A stretch of DNA of 64,000 nt from an uncultured Roseburia sp. (GTDB lineage Bacteria > Bacillota > Clostridia > Lachnospirales > Lachnospiraceae): positions 1-64,000 of the forward strand of contig CANRSX010000009.1 of NCBI GenBank assembly GCA_947642555.1. Reading direction: 5' to 3'. Of this stretch, positions 51,779 to 59,213 are shown one piece after another. Every line of letters starts with the position of its first letter. Position 1 is the first letter of the stretch. The notes beneath the pieces were generated by a model that saw nothing but the letters and a program-made list of their open reading frames with translations, made no database searches and was not told the DNA's origin. A program made the position numbers and the translations under genes.

Positions 51779-52603
51779 TTATTTTCTTTCTCTTAATAAT
51801 TTATTGCTCAGTATATCTACAATTTTAGCAGGAGCAAAATACATGACACATTGTCCTGCGACTACGTATATCATATCTCCAACATTATTCCATCCCTTTT
51901 TATGAAAACCATACATAATTTGTATATATTCTTTGCAATTTACCCAGTTTTTCCGTCTTTGTAAATTATCGGGACTAGTTCTGTAAAACAGATATGATTT
52001 TTTAAGATTTATTGCTTTAAAGCCCTCATTTATCATTCGAATAAAAAGATCCAGGTCCTCTTTACGCCCAAAAGCTTTATATCCTCCAACAGCTTCCACA
52101 GCACTTTTCCGAAACATAACTGTTGGATGATTAAAGGGGCTTCGTCTTTTAGAGAATCTCTGAATCTCCTTATAAGAACTCGGTACAATACGCGATGAAA
52201 CAATATTGTCTGTTGATTCTATAAATTCATCGATTTGTGTTCCCACAATCGATAATTGCGGATTTTTTTCAAAGGCTTTTATCTGCTTTTCACATCGTTC
52301 AGGAAATGATATATCATCAGAGTCCATTCTGGCGACCAGTTCATTTCGAACCACGTTCAGTCCCTGATTTAAGGCATAACCTAACCCTTTATTGACAGGA
52401 AGTTTAACAAGAACCAATAGTGACGGATAGTTTCTTTGATATTTTTCTATAACACTGTTAAGCGCATTATTCAGTGGACCGTCTTCTACTAAAACAATTT
52501 CATTTGGTGTTATAGTTTGGTTTACCATGCTTTTAAGGCTTTGATCCAAATAGTCCGGGTTCTCTTTTTCATAGACAGACATTAATACACTGTAATTTTT
52601 CAT
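51779..52603 (-). CDS. GT2 glycosyltransferase
   Basis: Inverting GT-A glycosyltransferase of 274 aa. YSVLMSVYEKENPDYLDQSL, IVLVEDGPLN, NKGLGYALNQGL and ARMDSDDIS (the metal-binding DxD) appear in the normal order. FNHPTVMFRKSAVEAVGGY is typical of enzymes close to rhamnosyl- or galactosyltransferases acting second in the repeat. It directly follows the fused initiating enzyme, so it probably adds the second sugar. AGGGGTAGACAT precedes the ATG. Confidence 0.9.
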   Translation of the reverse strand: MKNYSVLMSVYEKENPDYLDQSLKSMVNQTITPNEIVLVEDGPLNNALNSVIEKYQRNYPSLLVLVKLPVNKGLGYALNQGLNVVRNELVARMDSDDISFPERCEKQIKAFEKNPQLSIVGTQIDEFIESTDNIVSSRIVPSSYKEIQRFSKRRSPFNHPTVMFRKSAVEAVGGYKAFGRKEDLDLFIRMINEGFKAINLKKSYLFYRTSPDNLQRRKNWVNCKEYIQIMYGFHKKGWNNVGDMIYVVAGQCVMYFAPAKIVDILSNKLLRERK

Positions 52604-52607
52604 ATGT

Positions 52608-54497
52608 CTACCCCTGATCTAATCCTGCATACACTGTTGATTTTAGTGTTATATATTTTATATAGTTTAGATCGTTATATTGTGAAAGCATTTGGCCATA
52701 GATATTATTCCCAAACGCCTTCCCCGCAAGCCTCCCGATCTTCCCCGGCATACGTCCTGCCACCGCAGCCAGCGGTCTCATCCACTTTGCCAGCCTGACC
52801 TTATGATCTGATGCCTCCCCGATCAGCCTCACCAGTTCTGATGTCTTCCCATACTTCTCATTCTGCGGAAAATACACCCCGCCTTCCCCGCTCATCACCA
52901 GCAGGCTCACAAATTCACACAGGTTTCCGATATAGAGCATCGACCGCTCATTTTCCACATCCGGAAATACCGGAAGCCTTTTCGCCAGCTTTGCCAGCAA
53001 CGGATAGTTACCTTTCGATCCCTTCCCATAGATCATCGGCGCCCGGATCACAGCCACTCTGAATCCGTCATCCTGCAGTTTTCTTACCCCTTGATCCGCC
53101 TGCCACTTGCTGTCCCCGTAAAAATTTGCCGGAGCCGGAACCGTGTGTTCATTGATGACTTTCTTTTTCCCGTAAGGTGCGGACTCCCCGTAAACAATCA
53201 TGGAACTCATCAGGATAAACTGCTTCACGCCCTCGGTCTTACACTTTTTTGCTGTCTCAATCGCAAGATCCGTATTTACTTCGTAATACTTCTTTTTTTC
53301 TTCCTCTGTAACCTTCCCGGTATCCGCATGGGCGATTCCTGCGACATGGAACACACTGTCATATCCGCTGAAATCCCGCTCTCTCCAGGAACCGTCCACC
53401 ATATCCACGGTATCCACTGTCAGATTCGGGTAATGCTCCGTCGCATAGTTCTGAAAGCTTTCCCCGACATAGCTCCCCGCCCCGGTAATCAGGACTTTTT
53501 TCGCTATGTTTTTATCAATATGGAATTCCTTTTTATACCCGTAATCCTCGAATCCGGCATCCGCAGGATCAACGGGCGGGATCACATCTTTTTTCCCATG
53601 GGTTCTCTTTAACTTCCATACCCGGCTGTTCTTTTTCTGTTTTCTGGCTTCCGGTTCTGAGCAATTTGGTTCACCAGCAGCTTCATCCTGCTGTAACGTC
53701 CCGGTCCCGCCTTCCACAACCCCTTCACTTCCGGCCACGGACTTCACCGTCCCGAAAAAACATTTCAGATCAAAGAATAACCCCTTCAGGTTTCCGCTCC
53801 GCAGCCTTCTGACATACTCCCCGTCCAGTGCAGCCTTATCCGTAATCTCCAGCTCATCCCGTCCGTTGATCTGTGCCCAGCCGGTCAGCCCCGGCATCAC
53901 ACTGTTGGCATCGTATTTCTTCCGCTCCGCGATTAGATCCTCCTGATTCCACAGCGCAGGCCGGGGGCCAATGATACTCATTTTCCCACGGAAAATATCC
54001 CACACCTGCGGCAGTTCATCCAGGCTGTATTTCCGCAGAAATCCGCCCACCCGGGTGATATACTGATCCGGATCCGTCAGCTGGTGGGTTGGCACATCAT
54101 GCGGCGTATCCATTTTCATGGTGCGGAACTTGTGCAGTTCAAAAAAATGCCCGTCCTTCCCGACCCGCTTCTGCGTGAAGAGTATGGAACCCGGATCGTC
54201 CAGGCAGATTGCGATACTGATTACAGCATAGACCGGAGTCAGCAAAACCAGTCCGGTAAAGGATAAAATCTTATCCAGTCCGGGTTTGACATACTTCTCG
54301 TAAAATGTTGCTTTGGAGCATGACATGATCTTCTCATGCTCATTCCCGTCTCCGGTTTTCAGATATGGATTTTCCTGATCCATCGAGTCCGTCTCCGCGT
54401 ACTTCTTAGCTGCCAGGAATGCAACGGTGAAGATTCCGCCGAGAATGAGCCCGGCCTTTATGAACTTGTGACAGTTTCCTTTTTTTGAATCTGACAT
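52608..54497 (-). CDS. Fusion of PglC-like phosphoglycosyltransferase and SDR reductase
   Basis: Protein of 629 aa joining two enzymes. It has a membrane segment at about 12-30. The phosphoglycosyltransferase domain (about 65-262) has KFRTM at 123-127, catalytic Asp160-Glu161 in SLDELPQ, IGPRP at 176-180 and [15 protein letters not shown] at 201-215. A charged linker follows at 265-330. The SDR domain (about 333-620) has [13 protein letters not shown] at 335-347, SSMIVYGES and the catalytic YGDSK at 460-464. In Rhizobium the separate pair WreU/WreQ transfers a 4-keto-sugar phosphate and reduces it to QuiNAc, so this fusion could do both steps on the lipid carrier. It is the first gene of the minus operon. 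GGAG lies a long 14 bases before the ATG. No frameshift is seen. Confidence 0.88.
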   Translation of the reverse strand: MSDSKKGNCHKFIKAGLILGGIFTVAFLAAKKYAETDSMDQENPYLKTGDGNEHEKIMSCSKATFYEKYVKPGLDKILSFTGLVLLTPVYAVISIAICLDDPGSILFTQKRVGKDGHFFELHKFRTMKMDTPHDVPTHQLTDPDQYITRVGGFLRKYSLDELPQVWDIFRGKMSIIGPRPALWNQEDLIAERKKYDANSVMPGLTGWAQINGRDELEITDKAALDGEYVRRLRSGNLKGLFFDLKCFFGTVKSVAGSEGVVEGGTGTLQQDEAAGEPNCSEPEARKQKKNSRVWKLKRTHGKKDVIPPVDPADAGFEDYGYKKEFHIDKNIAKKVLITGAGSYVGESFQNYATEHYPNLTVDTVDMVDGSWRERDFSGYDSVFHVAGIAHADTGKVTEEEKKKYYEVNTDLAIETAKKCKTEGVKQFILMSSMIVYGESAPYGKKKVINEHTVPAPANFYGDSKWQADQGVRKLQDDGFRVAVIRAPMIYGKGSKGNYPLLAKLAKRLPVFPDVENERSMLYIGNLCEFVSLLVMSGEGGVYFPQNEKYGKTSELVRLIGEASDHKVRLAKWMRPLAAVAGRMPGKIGRLAGKAFGNNIYGQMLSQYNDLNYIKYITLKSTVYAGLDQG

Positions 54498-54518
54498 GCG
54501 ATGCTGAGTTTCTCCACT

Positions 54519-54542
54519 AAAAAAGGAGACATTTTGTCTCCC
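54519..54542 (-). terminator. Intrinsic terminator just before the minus operon
   Basis: On the minus strand GGAGAC, loop AAAAT, GTCTCC, then six T bases: a compact classical terminator only 22 bases before the first operon start codon (54497). Because it precedes the operon rather than ending it, it may act as a leader attenuator. Confidence 0.85.
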
Positions 54543-54548
54543 ATTAAA

Positions 54549-54574
54549 ATAAGCCGTGGCTTTCCACGGCTTAT
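54549..54574 (-). terminator. Second hairpin terminator after the toxin gene
   Basis: An 11-base perfect stem ATAAGCCGTGG with AAAG loop and CCACGGCTTAT, followed on the minus strand by TTTTAAT. It lies 28 bases after the yoeB stop and is followed in tandem by the 54519-54542 terminator. No promoter-like sequence is visible between here and 54497. Confidence 0.8.
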
Positions 54575-54602
54575 CAGATCAGTTTACCTTCAGTTCCCCT
54601 TA

Positions 54603-54860
54603 CTACTCATAATGTCCTTTACATGAAAGGATAAAAACCATATCATTTTTGATACAGTATACGATTCTGTTTTTATCATCAATTCGCCTGCTCCAGTAAC
54701 CGCTCAGGTTTCCGGTCAGTGGTTCCGGTTTTCCGATTCCGTCATATCCGTTTCTCTGAATATCCTTTAGCAGCATATTGATGCGTTTTAACAGCTTTCT
54801 GTCATGCTCCTGCCAGTAGCTGTAATCCTCCCATGCCCTGTCTTCCCATAGCAGCCGCAT
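54603..54860 (-). CDS. yoeB: YoeB-family mRNA interferase toxin
   Basis: Ribosome-dependent endoribonuclease of 85 aa, full family length. The YoeB catalytic set is present: Glu46 in KPEPLTGNLSGYWSRRI, Arg59, Arg65 and His83 with Tyr84 near the end in CKGHYE. LLWEDRAWEDYSYWQEHD is the standard N-terminus. It cleaves messenger RNA in the ribosomal A site when its antitoxin is degraded. Its start lies 4 bases after the antitoxin stop, with AGGAAT before the ATG. The toxin looks intact. It lies between the polysaccharide operon and the recombinase module. Confidence 0.93.
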   Translation of the reverse strand: MRLLWEDRAWEDYSYWQEHDRKLLKRINMLLKDIQRNGYDGIGKPEPLTGNLSGYWSRRIDDKNRIVYCIKNDMVFILSCKGHYE

Positions 54861-54864
54861 ATTC

Positions 54865-55134
54865 CTAGTCCTCGATCAGATCATGTTCTGTAAAATGTGC
54901 CTTTCCCGACTGGATATCCGTTATGATACGCTCCAGGTACCGCATATTGCTCTCGGAGTAGAAGGGATCCGGATCCGCCGTAATTTCAAACGGTATCCTG
55001 CGTTCCTTTTTTACTTTACTGAGAAAAACGCTGATCGCTGCTGTCAGGGTCAGACCCATTTCCGCGCAGACCGCCTCCACTTCTTTTTTTGTGTCGGCGT
55101 CAATCCGGAAATTCACCATCGTTGTCTGAGCCAT
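54865..55134 (-). CDS. relB: RelB/DinJ-family antitoxin
   Basis: Antitoxin of 89 aa. AQTTMVNFRIDADTKKEVEA is the ribbon-helix-helix start of RelB/DinJ proteins, GLTLTAAISVFLSKVKKERR the dimer helix, and PFEITADPDPFYSESNMRYLERI the toxin-binding tail. ATG 55134 follows GGTGAGGAC; an in-frame ATG at 55152 overlaps the ribosome site region and has none of its own. Together with yoeB it forms a bicistronic operon from a strong promoter that overlaps palindromes likely bound by the antitoxin. Confidence 0.92.
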   Translation of the reverse strand: MAQTTMVNFRIDADTKKEVEAVCAEMGLTLTAAISVFLSKVKKERRIPFEITADPDPFYSESNMRYLERIITDIQSGKAHFTEHDLIED

Positions 55135-55151
55135 GTCCTCACCACCTTTCA

Positions 55152-55188
55152 TCTGACACTATTATAACAGATCTGTCAGACGTGTCAA
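55152..55188 (-). promoter_or_regulatory. relB-yoeB promoter with palindromic operator
   Basis: Minus strand: TTGACA (55188-55183), 16-base spacer, TATAAT (55166-55161), both consensus. The spacer contains the perfect palindrome ACAGATCTGT (55167-55176), and inverted repeats TCTGACA (55152-55158) and TGTCAGA (55174-55180) bracket the -10. This is the arrangement expected for autorepression by RelB-YoeB. Confidence 0.85.
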
Positions 55189-55191
55189 GCG
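55179..55191 (-). repeat. 13-base inverted repeat, left copy
   Basis: Reads CGCTTGACACGTC on the minus strand and is identical to 59151-59163 on the plus strand. Each copy contains the -35 box of a promoter pointing away from the three recombinase genes between them. Confidence 0.7.
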
Positions 55192-55295
55192 GATGCTTTA
55201 CAACGCTTTACATATATGATTTTCAATCTGTCAAAAACCCTCTACCCTCACTGCACGGATATTCCAAGTTTTGCATAAAAGATATGCGTTCCCTG

Positions 55296-55325
55296 TTTTC
55301 ATCAAAACCCCGGATATCATATAAT
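55296..55325 (+). promoter_or_regulatory. Likely promoter of the recombinase operon
   Basis: TTTTCA (55296-55301), an 18-base spacer and a perfect TATAAT (55320-55325). The leader to ATG 55426 is about 95 bases and shows no further motif. No other good promoter lies before the first recombinase gene. Confidence 0.5.
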
Positions 55326-55425
55326 AGGAATGCGCTGTTCATGGAGACAGGGATCTGGCCTGCGTTCGCGCGGTGCACAGGCCAGAGCAGCCCAAAACAA
55401 AAGACCGTGCAGAAACGGAGGGACG

Positions 55426-56442
55426 ATGGAAATTATCAGAATGACGGCGGGAGGGGACAAAAAACGTACTTCAGAGATGATTGCGGACGCAGCGGGGGCG
55501 CGTGCGGCGCCGGTGCCGACGGCAGCGTACTGCAGGGTCAGCACGGATACGGACGTACAGGACGGTTCATTTGAGCGGCAGAAGCAGTATTTCGAGAATT
55601 ACATCTCTGCACATCCGGAAATGACACTTGTGGAAGTGTATGGCGATCAGGGAAGAAGCGGCCGCTATATCGAGAAGCGCGAGGAATTTCAAAGGATGAT
55701 GCGGGATGCCAAAGCGGGGCGGTTTCAGCGGATCCTCACGAAAAGCGTTTCGAGGTTTGCGCGGAATATGCGGGACTGCGTGGAGTGTATCCGGGAATTG
55801 CAGAAGTGCGGAGTCAGCGTTTACTTTGAGCGGGAGGCGCTCGATACGGTGGATGAGAAATCAGAGCTGATTTTATCCATAATGGCAACGATCGCGGAGG
55901 AAGAATCCAGATCGATCGCACAGAATCTCTCCTGGACGAGAAAGCAGCGGTATGCACAGGGCAGCCCGTGGGAGCATCCGGGATACGGATATCGCTATGT
56001 GAAGGAGACTCACAGCTGGCGGATTGAGCCGGAGGAGGCCGAAGTGGTAAAAAAGGCGTTCTGGCTTGCGCTGACAGGAAAAAATTATACGGAGATTGCG
56101 GAGGAGTTAAACCATATGGAAGAACGGCGCGGCAGCAGCCGCAGATGGAGCAGGAATACGATCCGTTATCTTCTGAAAAATATCAGCTACACCGGCGATT
56201 ATCTCACAAACAGAACATACACGACACTCACGGAAAAGGGAAGAGCGGTCAGGAAAAATTGCGGGCAGGTCGAACAGTTTTTTATTGAGGACCATCACGA
56301 AAAAATTGTCAGCAGAGAGGTGTTTGCGCTGGCGGGCGAGCTGGTGGCGGGAGGACTTCTTCACACAAGACGCAGGAAACAGCCCGACGAGACGGAGAAA
56401 GCGCTCTTTTTGCGGTGCAAAAAAGCGGCGGAGGGCATTTAG
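55426..56442 (+). CDS. Large serine recombinase 1, no zinc ribbon
   Basis: Site-specific recombinase of 338 aa. The resolvase domain has the catalytic Ser39 in AAYCRVSTD, then VEVYGDQGRSGR, ILTKSVSRFARN and the helix starting SELILSIMATIAEEESRS. A recombinase DNA-binding domain follows (HPGYGYRYV, then ITGDY-like NISYTGDYLTN). It ends shortly after EDHHEKIVSREVFALA, without the zinc ribbon and coiled coil of complete large serine integrases. The start is ATG 55426 with GGAGGG four bases before; a longer reading from 55330 has no ribosome site. The first of three tandem recombinases, it may act together with them. Confidence 0.9.
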   Translation: MEIIRMTAGGDKKRTSEMIADAAGARAAPVPTAAYCRVSTDTDVQDGSFERQKQYFENYISAHPEMTLVEVYGDQGRSGRYIEKREEFQRMMRDAKAGRFQRILTKSVSRFARNMRDCVECIRELQKCGVSVYFEREALDTVDEKSELILSIMATIAEEESRSIAQNLSWTRKQRYAQGSPWEHPGYGYRYVKETHSWRIEPEEAEVVKKAFWLALTGKNYTEIAEELNHMEERRGSSRRWSRNTIRYLLKNISYTGDYLTNRTYTTLTEKGRAVRKNCGQVEQFFIEDHHEKIVSREVFALAGELVAGGLLHTRRRKQPDETEKALFLRCKKAAEGI

Positions 56443-56488
56443 CGGATCCGCGGAATAAAAAACGACTACAAAAGAGAAAGAAAAGAGG

Positions 56489-57955
56489 ATGAAATACATG
56501 AAAGGAGCGGGCGTGGCAGACAGTGCCGGACAGGGAACCGCCACAAAAATTTTTAAGCCGGTGGAAAAAGACGATATTGAAATAACACAGAAGAAGCGCA
56601 GAGTGGCAGCCTACTGCAGGGTGTCGTCCGAACTGGAAGCGCAGGAAGTAAGCTTTGAGATGCAGGTGAGGGTTTATACGGAAAAAATCCTGGCGAATCC
56701 GGGGTGGGAACTGGCAGGAATCTATGCGGATGAGGGAGTGACAGGTACTTCGGCGGCAAAACGCACACGGTTTATGCAGATGATTGCAGACTGTGAGGCC
56801 GGAAAGATAGACTGCATCATCACAAAAAGCATCTCGAGGTTTGCGCGGAATACACTGGAGTGTCTCGGCTTTATCCGAAAGCTCCAGAAAATCGGCGTAC
56901 AGATTCTGTTCGAAAAAGAGGGGATTGATACCGGATCGTCGTACTCGGAGATGATTCTGACGATTCTGGCAGCATTTTCGCAGGAGGAGAGCCGGTCGAT
57001 TTCGGAAAATGTCAAGTGGGGGATCCGGAAACGCTATGAGGACGGGATTGACCGGTGGGCAAAAATTTACGGATATGCGGCGGTGGGGGAGGAGACCTAC
57101 CGGATTGTGAAAGAGGAGGCAGGGGTGATTCGCCGGATCTTTTGGTCCTGTGAACACGGGGAGAGTACCGGTCAGATCGCGGACAAATTAAATCTGGAAG
57201 GGATACCGGCGCCGGGCGGTGGGGCGGCATGGGATTCTTCTGTGGTCTATCGGATGCTGAAAAATGAGAAATACTGCGGCGACATATTACTGCAAAAGAA
57301 GTACACGGAGAGCCATCTTTCCCATCATGAGGTGAGAAACGATTTCTCGGAGATCCCGGCTTATTATATCAGGGATCACCATGAAGCGATTGTGGAGAGA
57401 AAACAGTATGAAAGGTGTAAAAAAATACTTGCGATGAACGGCCGCGGGGCCAGGACCTATCCGTTTGGGGAATATGTCCGCTGCCCGGTCTGCGGGAGCG
57501 CGATGGAGCAGAGAAAAATTCCGGTGGGGAACCAGCAGAAGGGCTGGATGTGCGGGGAACTCCATTTTGTGATTCGTTCAGGTGTGGTGGAGCAGGCCGT
57601 GTCAGAGGCATACAACACATTTGAACCAGGCAGCGGGAAGGAAGATCTGATGCGGGACTATAAGCGCAGGCAGCCTGCCATGGAACGTGTGGATTTCTAC
57701 TGGGTGGACGACCTGATTGATCATATCACATTCGGCCTGCACAGCGGCTATGAGCCCGGGATGTCACCGGTAAAAAAAGTCGCGGAGGCGGAGGATCACA
57801 GAGTGTATGTGTACTGGAAATGCGGGCATGTGAGCAGTATCAGGACGCGGATCAGAAGGGTTTCCGGGCTGCCGGCTTATCTGGCAGAGAAATGCCGGAA
57901 GAAAACGTCTGGATATGGATCAGAGCATCAGGAGGATGGGAGAGAAGGCGGATGA
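56489..57955 (+). CDS. Large serine recombinase 2
   Basis: Complete large serine recombinase of 488 aa. The resolvase domain has catalytic Ser46 in AAYCRVSSE, YADEGVTGTSA, IITKSISRFARN and ILAAFSQEESRSISENV. The recombinase domain has IYGYAAVGEETY and KYCGDILLQKKYTE, and the zinc ribbon CPVCGSAMEQRK begins near residue 332. The C-terminal 100 residues have no clear match. ATG 56489 and 56501 are both plausible after AAAGAGG. Recombinase 3 starts within its stop (ATGA), so the two are translationally coupled, which points to joint action. Confidence 0.92.
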   Translation: MKYMKGAGVADSAGQGTATKIFKPVEKDDIEITQKKRRVAAYCRVSSELEAQEVSFEMQVRVYTEKILANPGWELAGIYADEGVTGTSAAKRTRFMQMIADCEAGKIDCIITKSISRFARNTLECLGFIRKLQKIGVQILFEKEGIDTGSSYSEMILTILAAFSQEESRSISENVKWGIRKRYEDGIDRWAKIYGYAAVGEETYRIVKEEAGVIRRIFWSCEHGESTGQIADKLNLEGIPAPGGGAAWDSSVVYRMLKNEKYCGDILLQKKYTESHLSHHEVRNDFSEIPAYYIRDHHEAIVERKQYERCKKILAMNGRGARTYPFGEYVRCPVCGSAMEQRKIPVGNQQKGWMCGELHFVIRSGVVEQAVSEAYNTFEPGSGKEDLMRDYKRRQPAMERVDFYWVDDLIDHITFGLHSGYEPGMSPVKKVAEAEDHRVYVYWKCGHVSSIRTRIRRVSGLPAYLAEKCRKKTSGYGSEHQEDGREGG

Positions 57956-59157
57956 AGATTACAAGGATTGCGCCTGCGCACGAAAAACGGAACATAAGAG
58001 TGGCGGCATACTGCCGTGTGTCCACGCAGCTGGAATCACAGGAAGAATCGTTTCGGATACAGCAGGAATACTATATGAAATATATCTGCGAGAATCCGCA
58101 GTGGGAATTTGCGGGCGTCTATGCGGACGAGAAATCGGGGACAAGCGTGGAGCATCGCGAGGGATTCCGGCGGATGATTGCGGACGCGCTTGCGGGAATG
58201 GCGGACCGGATTCTGGTAAAATCGATCTCACGGTTCAGCCGTAATGCTGTGGACGCACAGTTCTATGTGAAACTCCTGCATTCCCACGGCGTGAGCGTTT
58301 ATTTTGAAAAAGAAGGAATTGATACGGCGGAATCCTCCAGCCTCATGATGCTTTCCCTGATCGCGGCGATCGCACAGGATGAATCCCGGTCCATTTCCGA
58401 GAATATCAGGTGGAGCTACCGGGAACGTTTTCAGCGGGGGGAATACAATCTTGGCAATAACCGGATTCTCGGATATGACACAGTGAACGGGCAGCTGGTA
58501 CCCAACCATGACGCATGGATTATCCGTGAGATTTTCCGGCGGTTTGTAGAAGGGGAAAACTATGCGCAGATTGCCAGGGAATTAAACCGGATGGGCGCCA
58601 GGCGCATGCGGTCCGGAAACGGATTTGTCGCCTCCGTCATACAGGTGATTGTGGGAAATGAGACGTATGTAGGAGATAAGCGTCTGCAAAAGAGAGCGCC
58701 GCAGGATTTCCTTACCAAAAAACCGGGGGAGCATAAAGCTTACACTTCCTATTATATTAAGGAAGATCATGAGGGGATTATCGACCGGCAGACCTGGGAG
58801 CGGGCGCAGGCGATTCTTTGCAGGCATAGGGAAGAGCTCGCGTGCGGCGTGCACAGAAAAGGGGGAAGGCACCATGTCTTTTTCGGCAAAATCTTCTGCG
58901 GAACCTGCGGATCGCCGTTTTGCCGGAGAACGCTTTCCGGGACGCAGGGGTACTACAAAGCATGGAGCTGCCGGGAACGCCACAAGGGCCGATCCGGGAA
59001 TGGCTGCAAAAATCGTGTGTGGCGGGAGGAAGAGCTGATCGTGGAGCTGCGGGTGCAGCTTGGGTGGGAGAACTTTGACCATGACCGGTTTGCCAGGGAG
59101 ATCCGGAAAGTGGAGCTTCGCGAGAACGGGAGGATTGTTCCGCTCTCTTACGCTTGA
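57952..59157 (+). CDS. Large serine recombinase 3
   Basis: Large serine recombinase of 401 aa. Catalytic Ser24 lies in AAYCRVSTQ. VYADEKSGTSVEH, ILVKSISRFSRN and LIAAIAQDESRSISENIRW complete the resolvase domain. A recombinase domain with ETYVGDKRLQK and a zinc ribbon CGTCGSPFC (near 316-324) with a second pair in WSCRERH follow. ATG 57952 overlaps the stop of recombinase 2; a longer in-frame reading inside recombinase 2 is rejected. Its last codons contain the -35 box of the next promoter. It closes the three-gene recombinase operon. Confidence 0.92.
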   Translation: MKITRIAPAHEKRNIRVAAYCRVSTQLESQEESFRIQQEYYMKYICENPQWEFAGVYADEKSGTSVEHREGFRRMIADALAGMADRILVKSISRFSRNAVDAQFYVKLLHSHGVSVYFEKEGIDTAESSSLMMLSLIAAIAQDESRSISENIRWSYRERFQRGEYNLGNNRILGYDTVNGQLVPNHDAWIIREIFRRFVEGENYAQIARELNRMGARRMRSGNGFVASVIQVIVGNETYVGDKRLQKRAPQDFLTKKPGEHKAYTSYYIKEDHEGIIDRQTWERAQAILCRHREELACGVHRKGGRHHVFFGKIFCGTCGSPFCRRTLSGTQGYYKAWSCRERHKGRSGNGCKNRVWREEELIVELRVQLGWENFDHDRFAREIRKVELRENGRIVPLSYA

Positions 59158-59163
59158 CACGTC
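59151..59163 (+). repeat. 13-base inverted repeat, right copy
   Basis: CGCTTGACACGTC, identical in inverted orientation to 55179-55191. It overlaps the end of recombinase 3 and includes the -35 box of the following promoter. Confidence 0.7.
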
Positions 59164-59182
59164 CGCTTTCGTGAATTATAGT
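59154..59182 (+). promoter_or_regulatory. Near-consensus promoter of the membrane glycosylation genes
   Basis: TTGACA (59154-59159), a 17-base spacer and TATAGT (59177-59182). It predicts a start near 59189 and a short leader with GGGGAG before ATG 59214. Because the -10 covers a GTG at 59181, that codon cannot be the start of the downstream protein. Confidence 0.85.
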
Positions 59183-59213
59183 GAAAGATATCATTTTAGA
59201 GCCGGGGGAGATT

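Larger units (their letters stand above)
55191..59163. mobile_element. Possible serine-recombinase mobile module
   Basis: Stretch with three consecutive large serine recombinase genes bounded by the 13-base inverted repeat. No cargo, relaxase or replication gene is seen inside, and no attachment-site duplication could be demonstrated. The boundaries are a proposal only; a larger element reaching the window end or into the toxin-antitoxin operon is equally possible. Confidence 0.3.

Noticed and set aside
56309-57157. Minus-strand open frame opposite recombinase 2
   Set aside because: No family resemblance, Cys/Pro/His-rich translation, overlaps a complete recombinase.
59181-59183. GTG start for the large membrane protein
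   Set aside because: The codon lies inside the -10 box of the promoter at 59154-59182, so it would not be transcribed.
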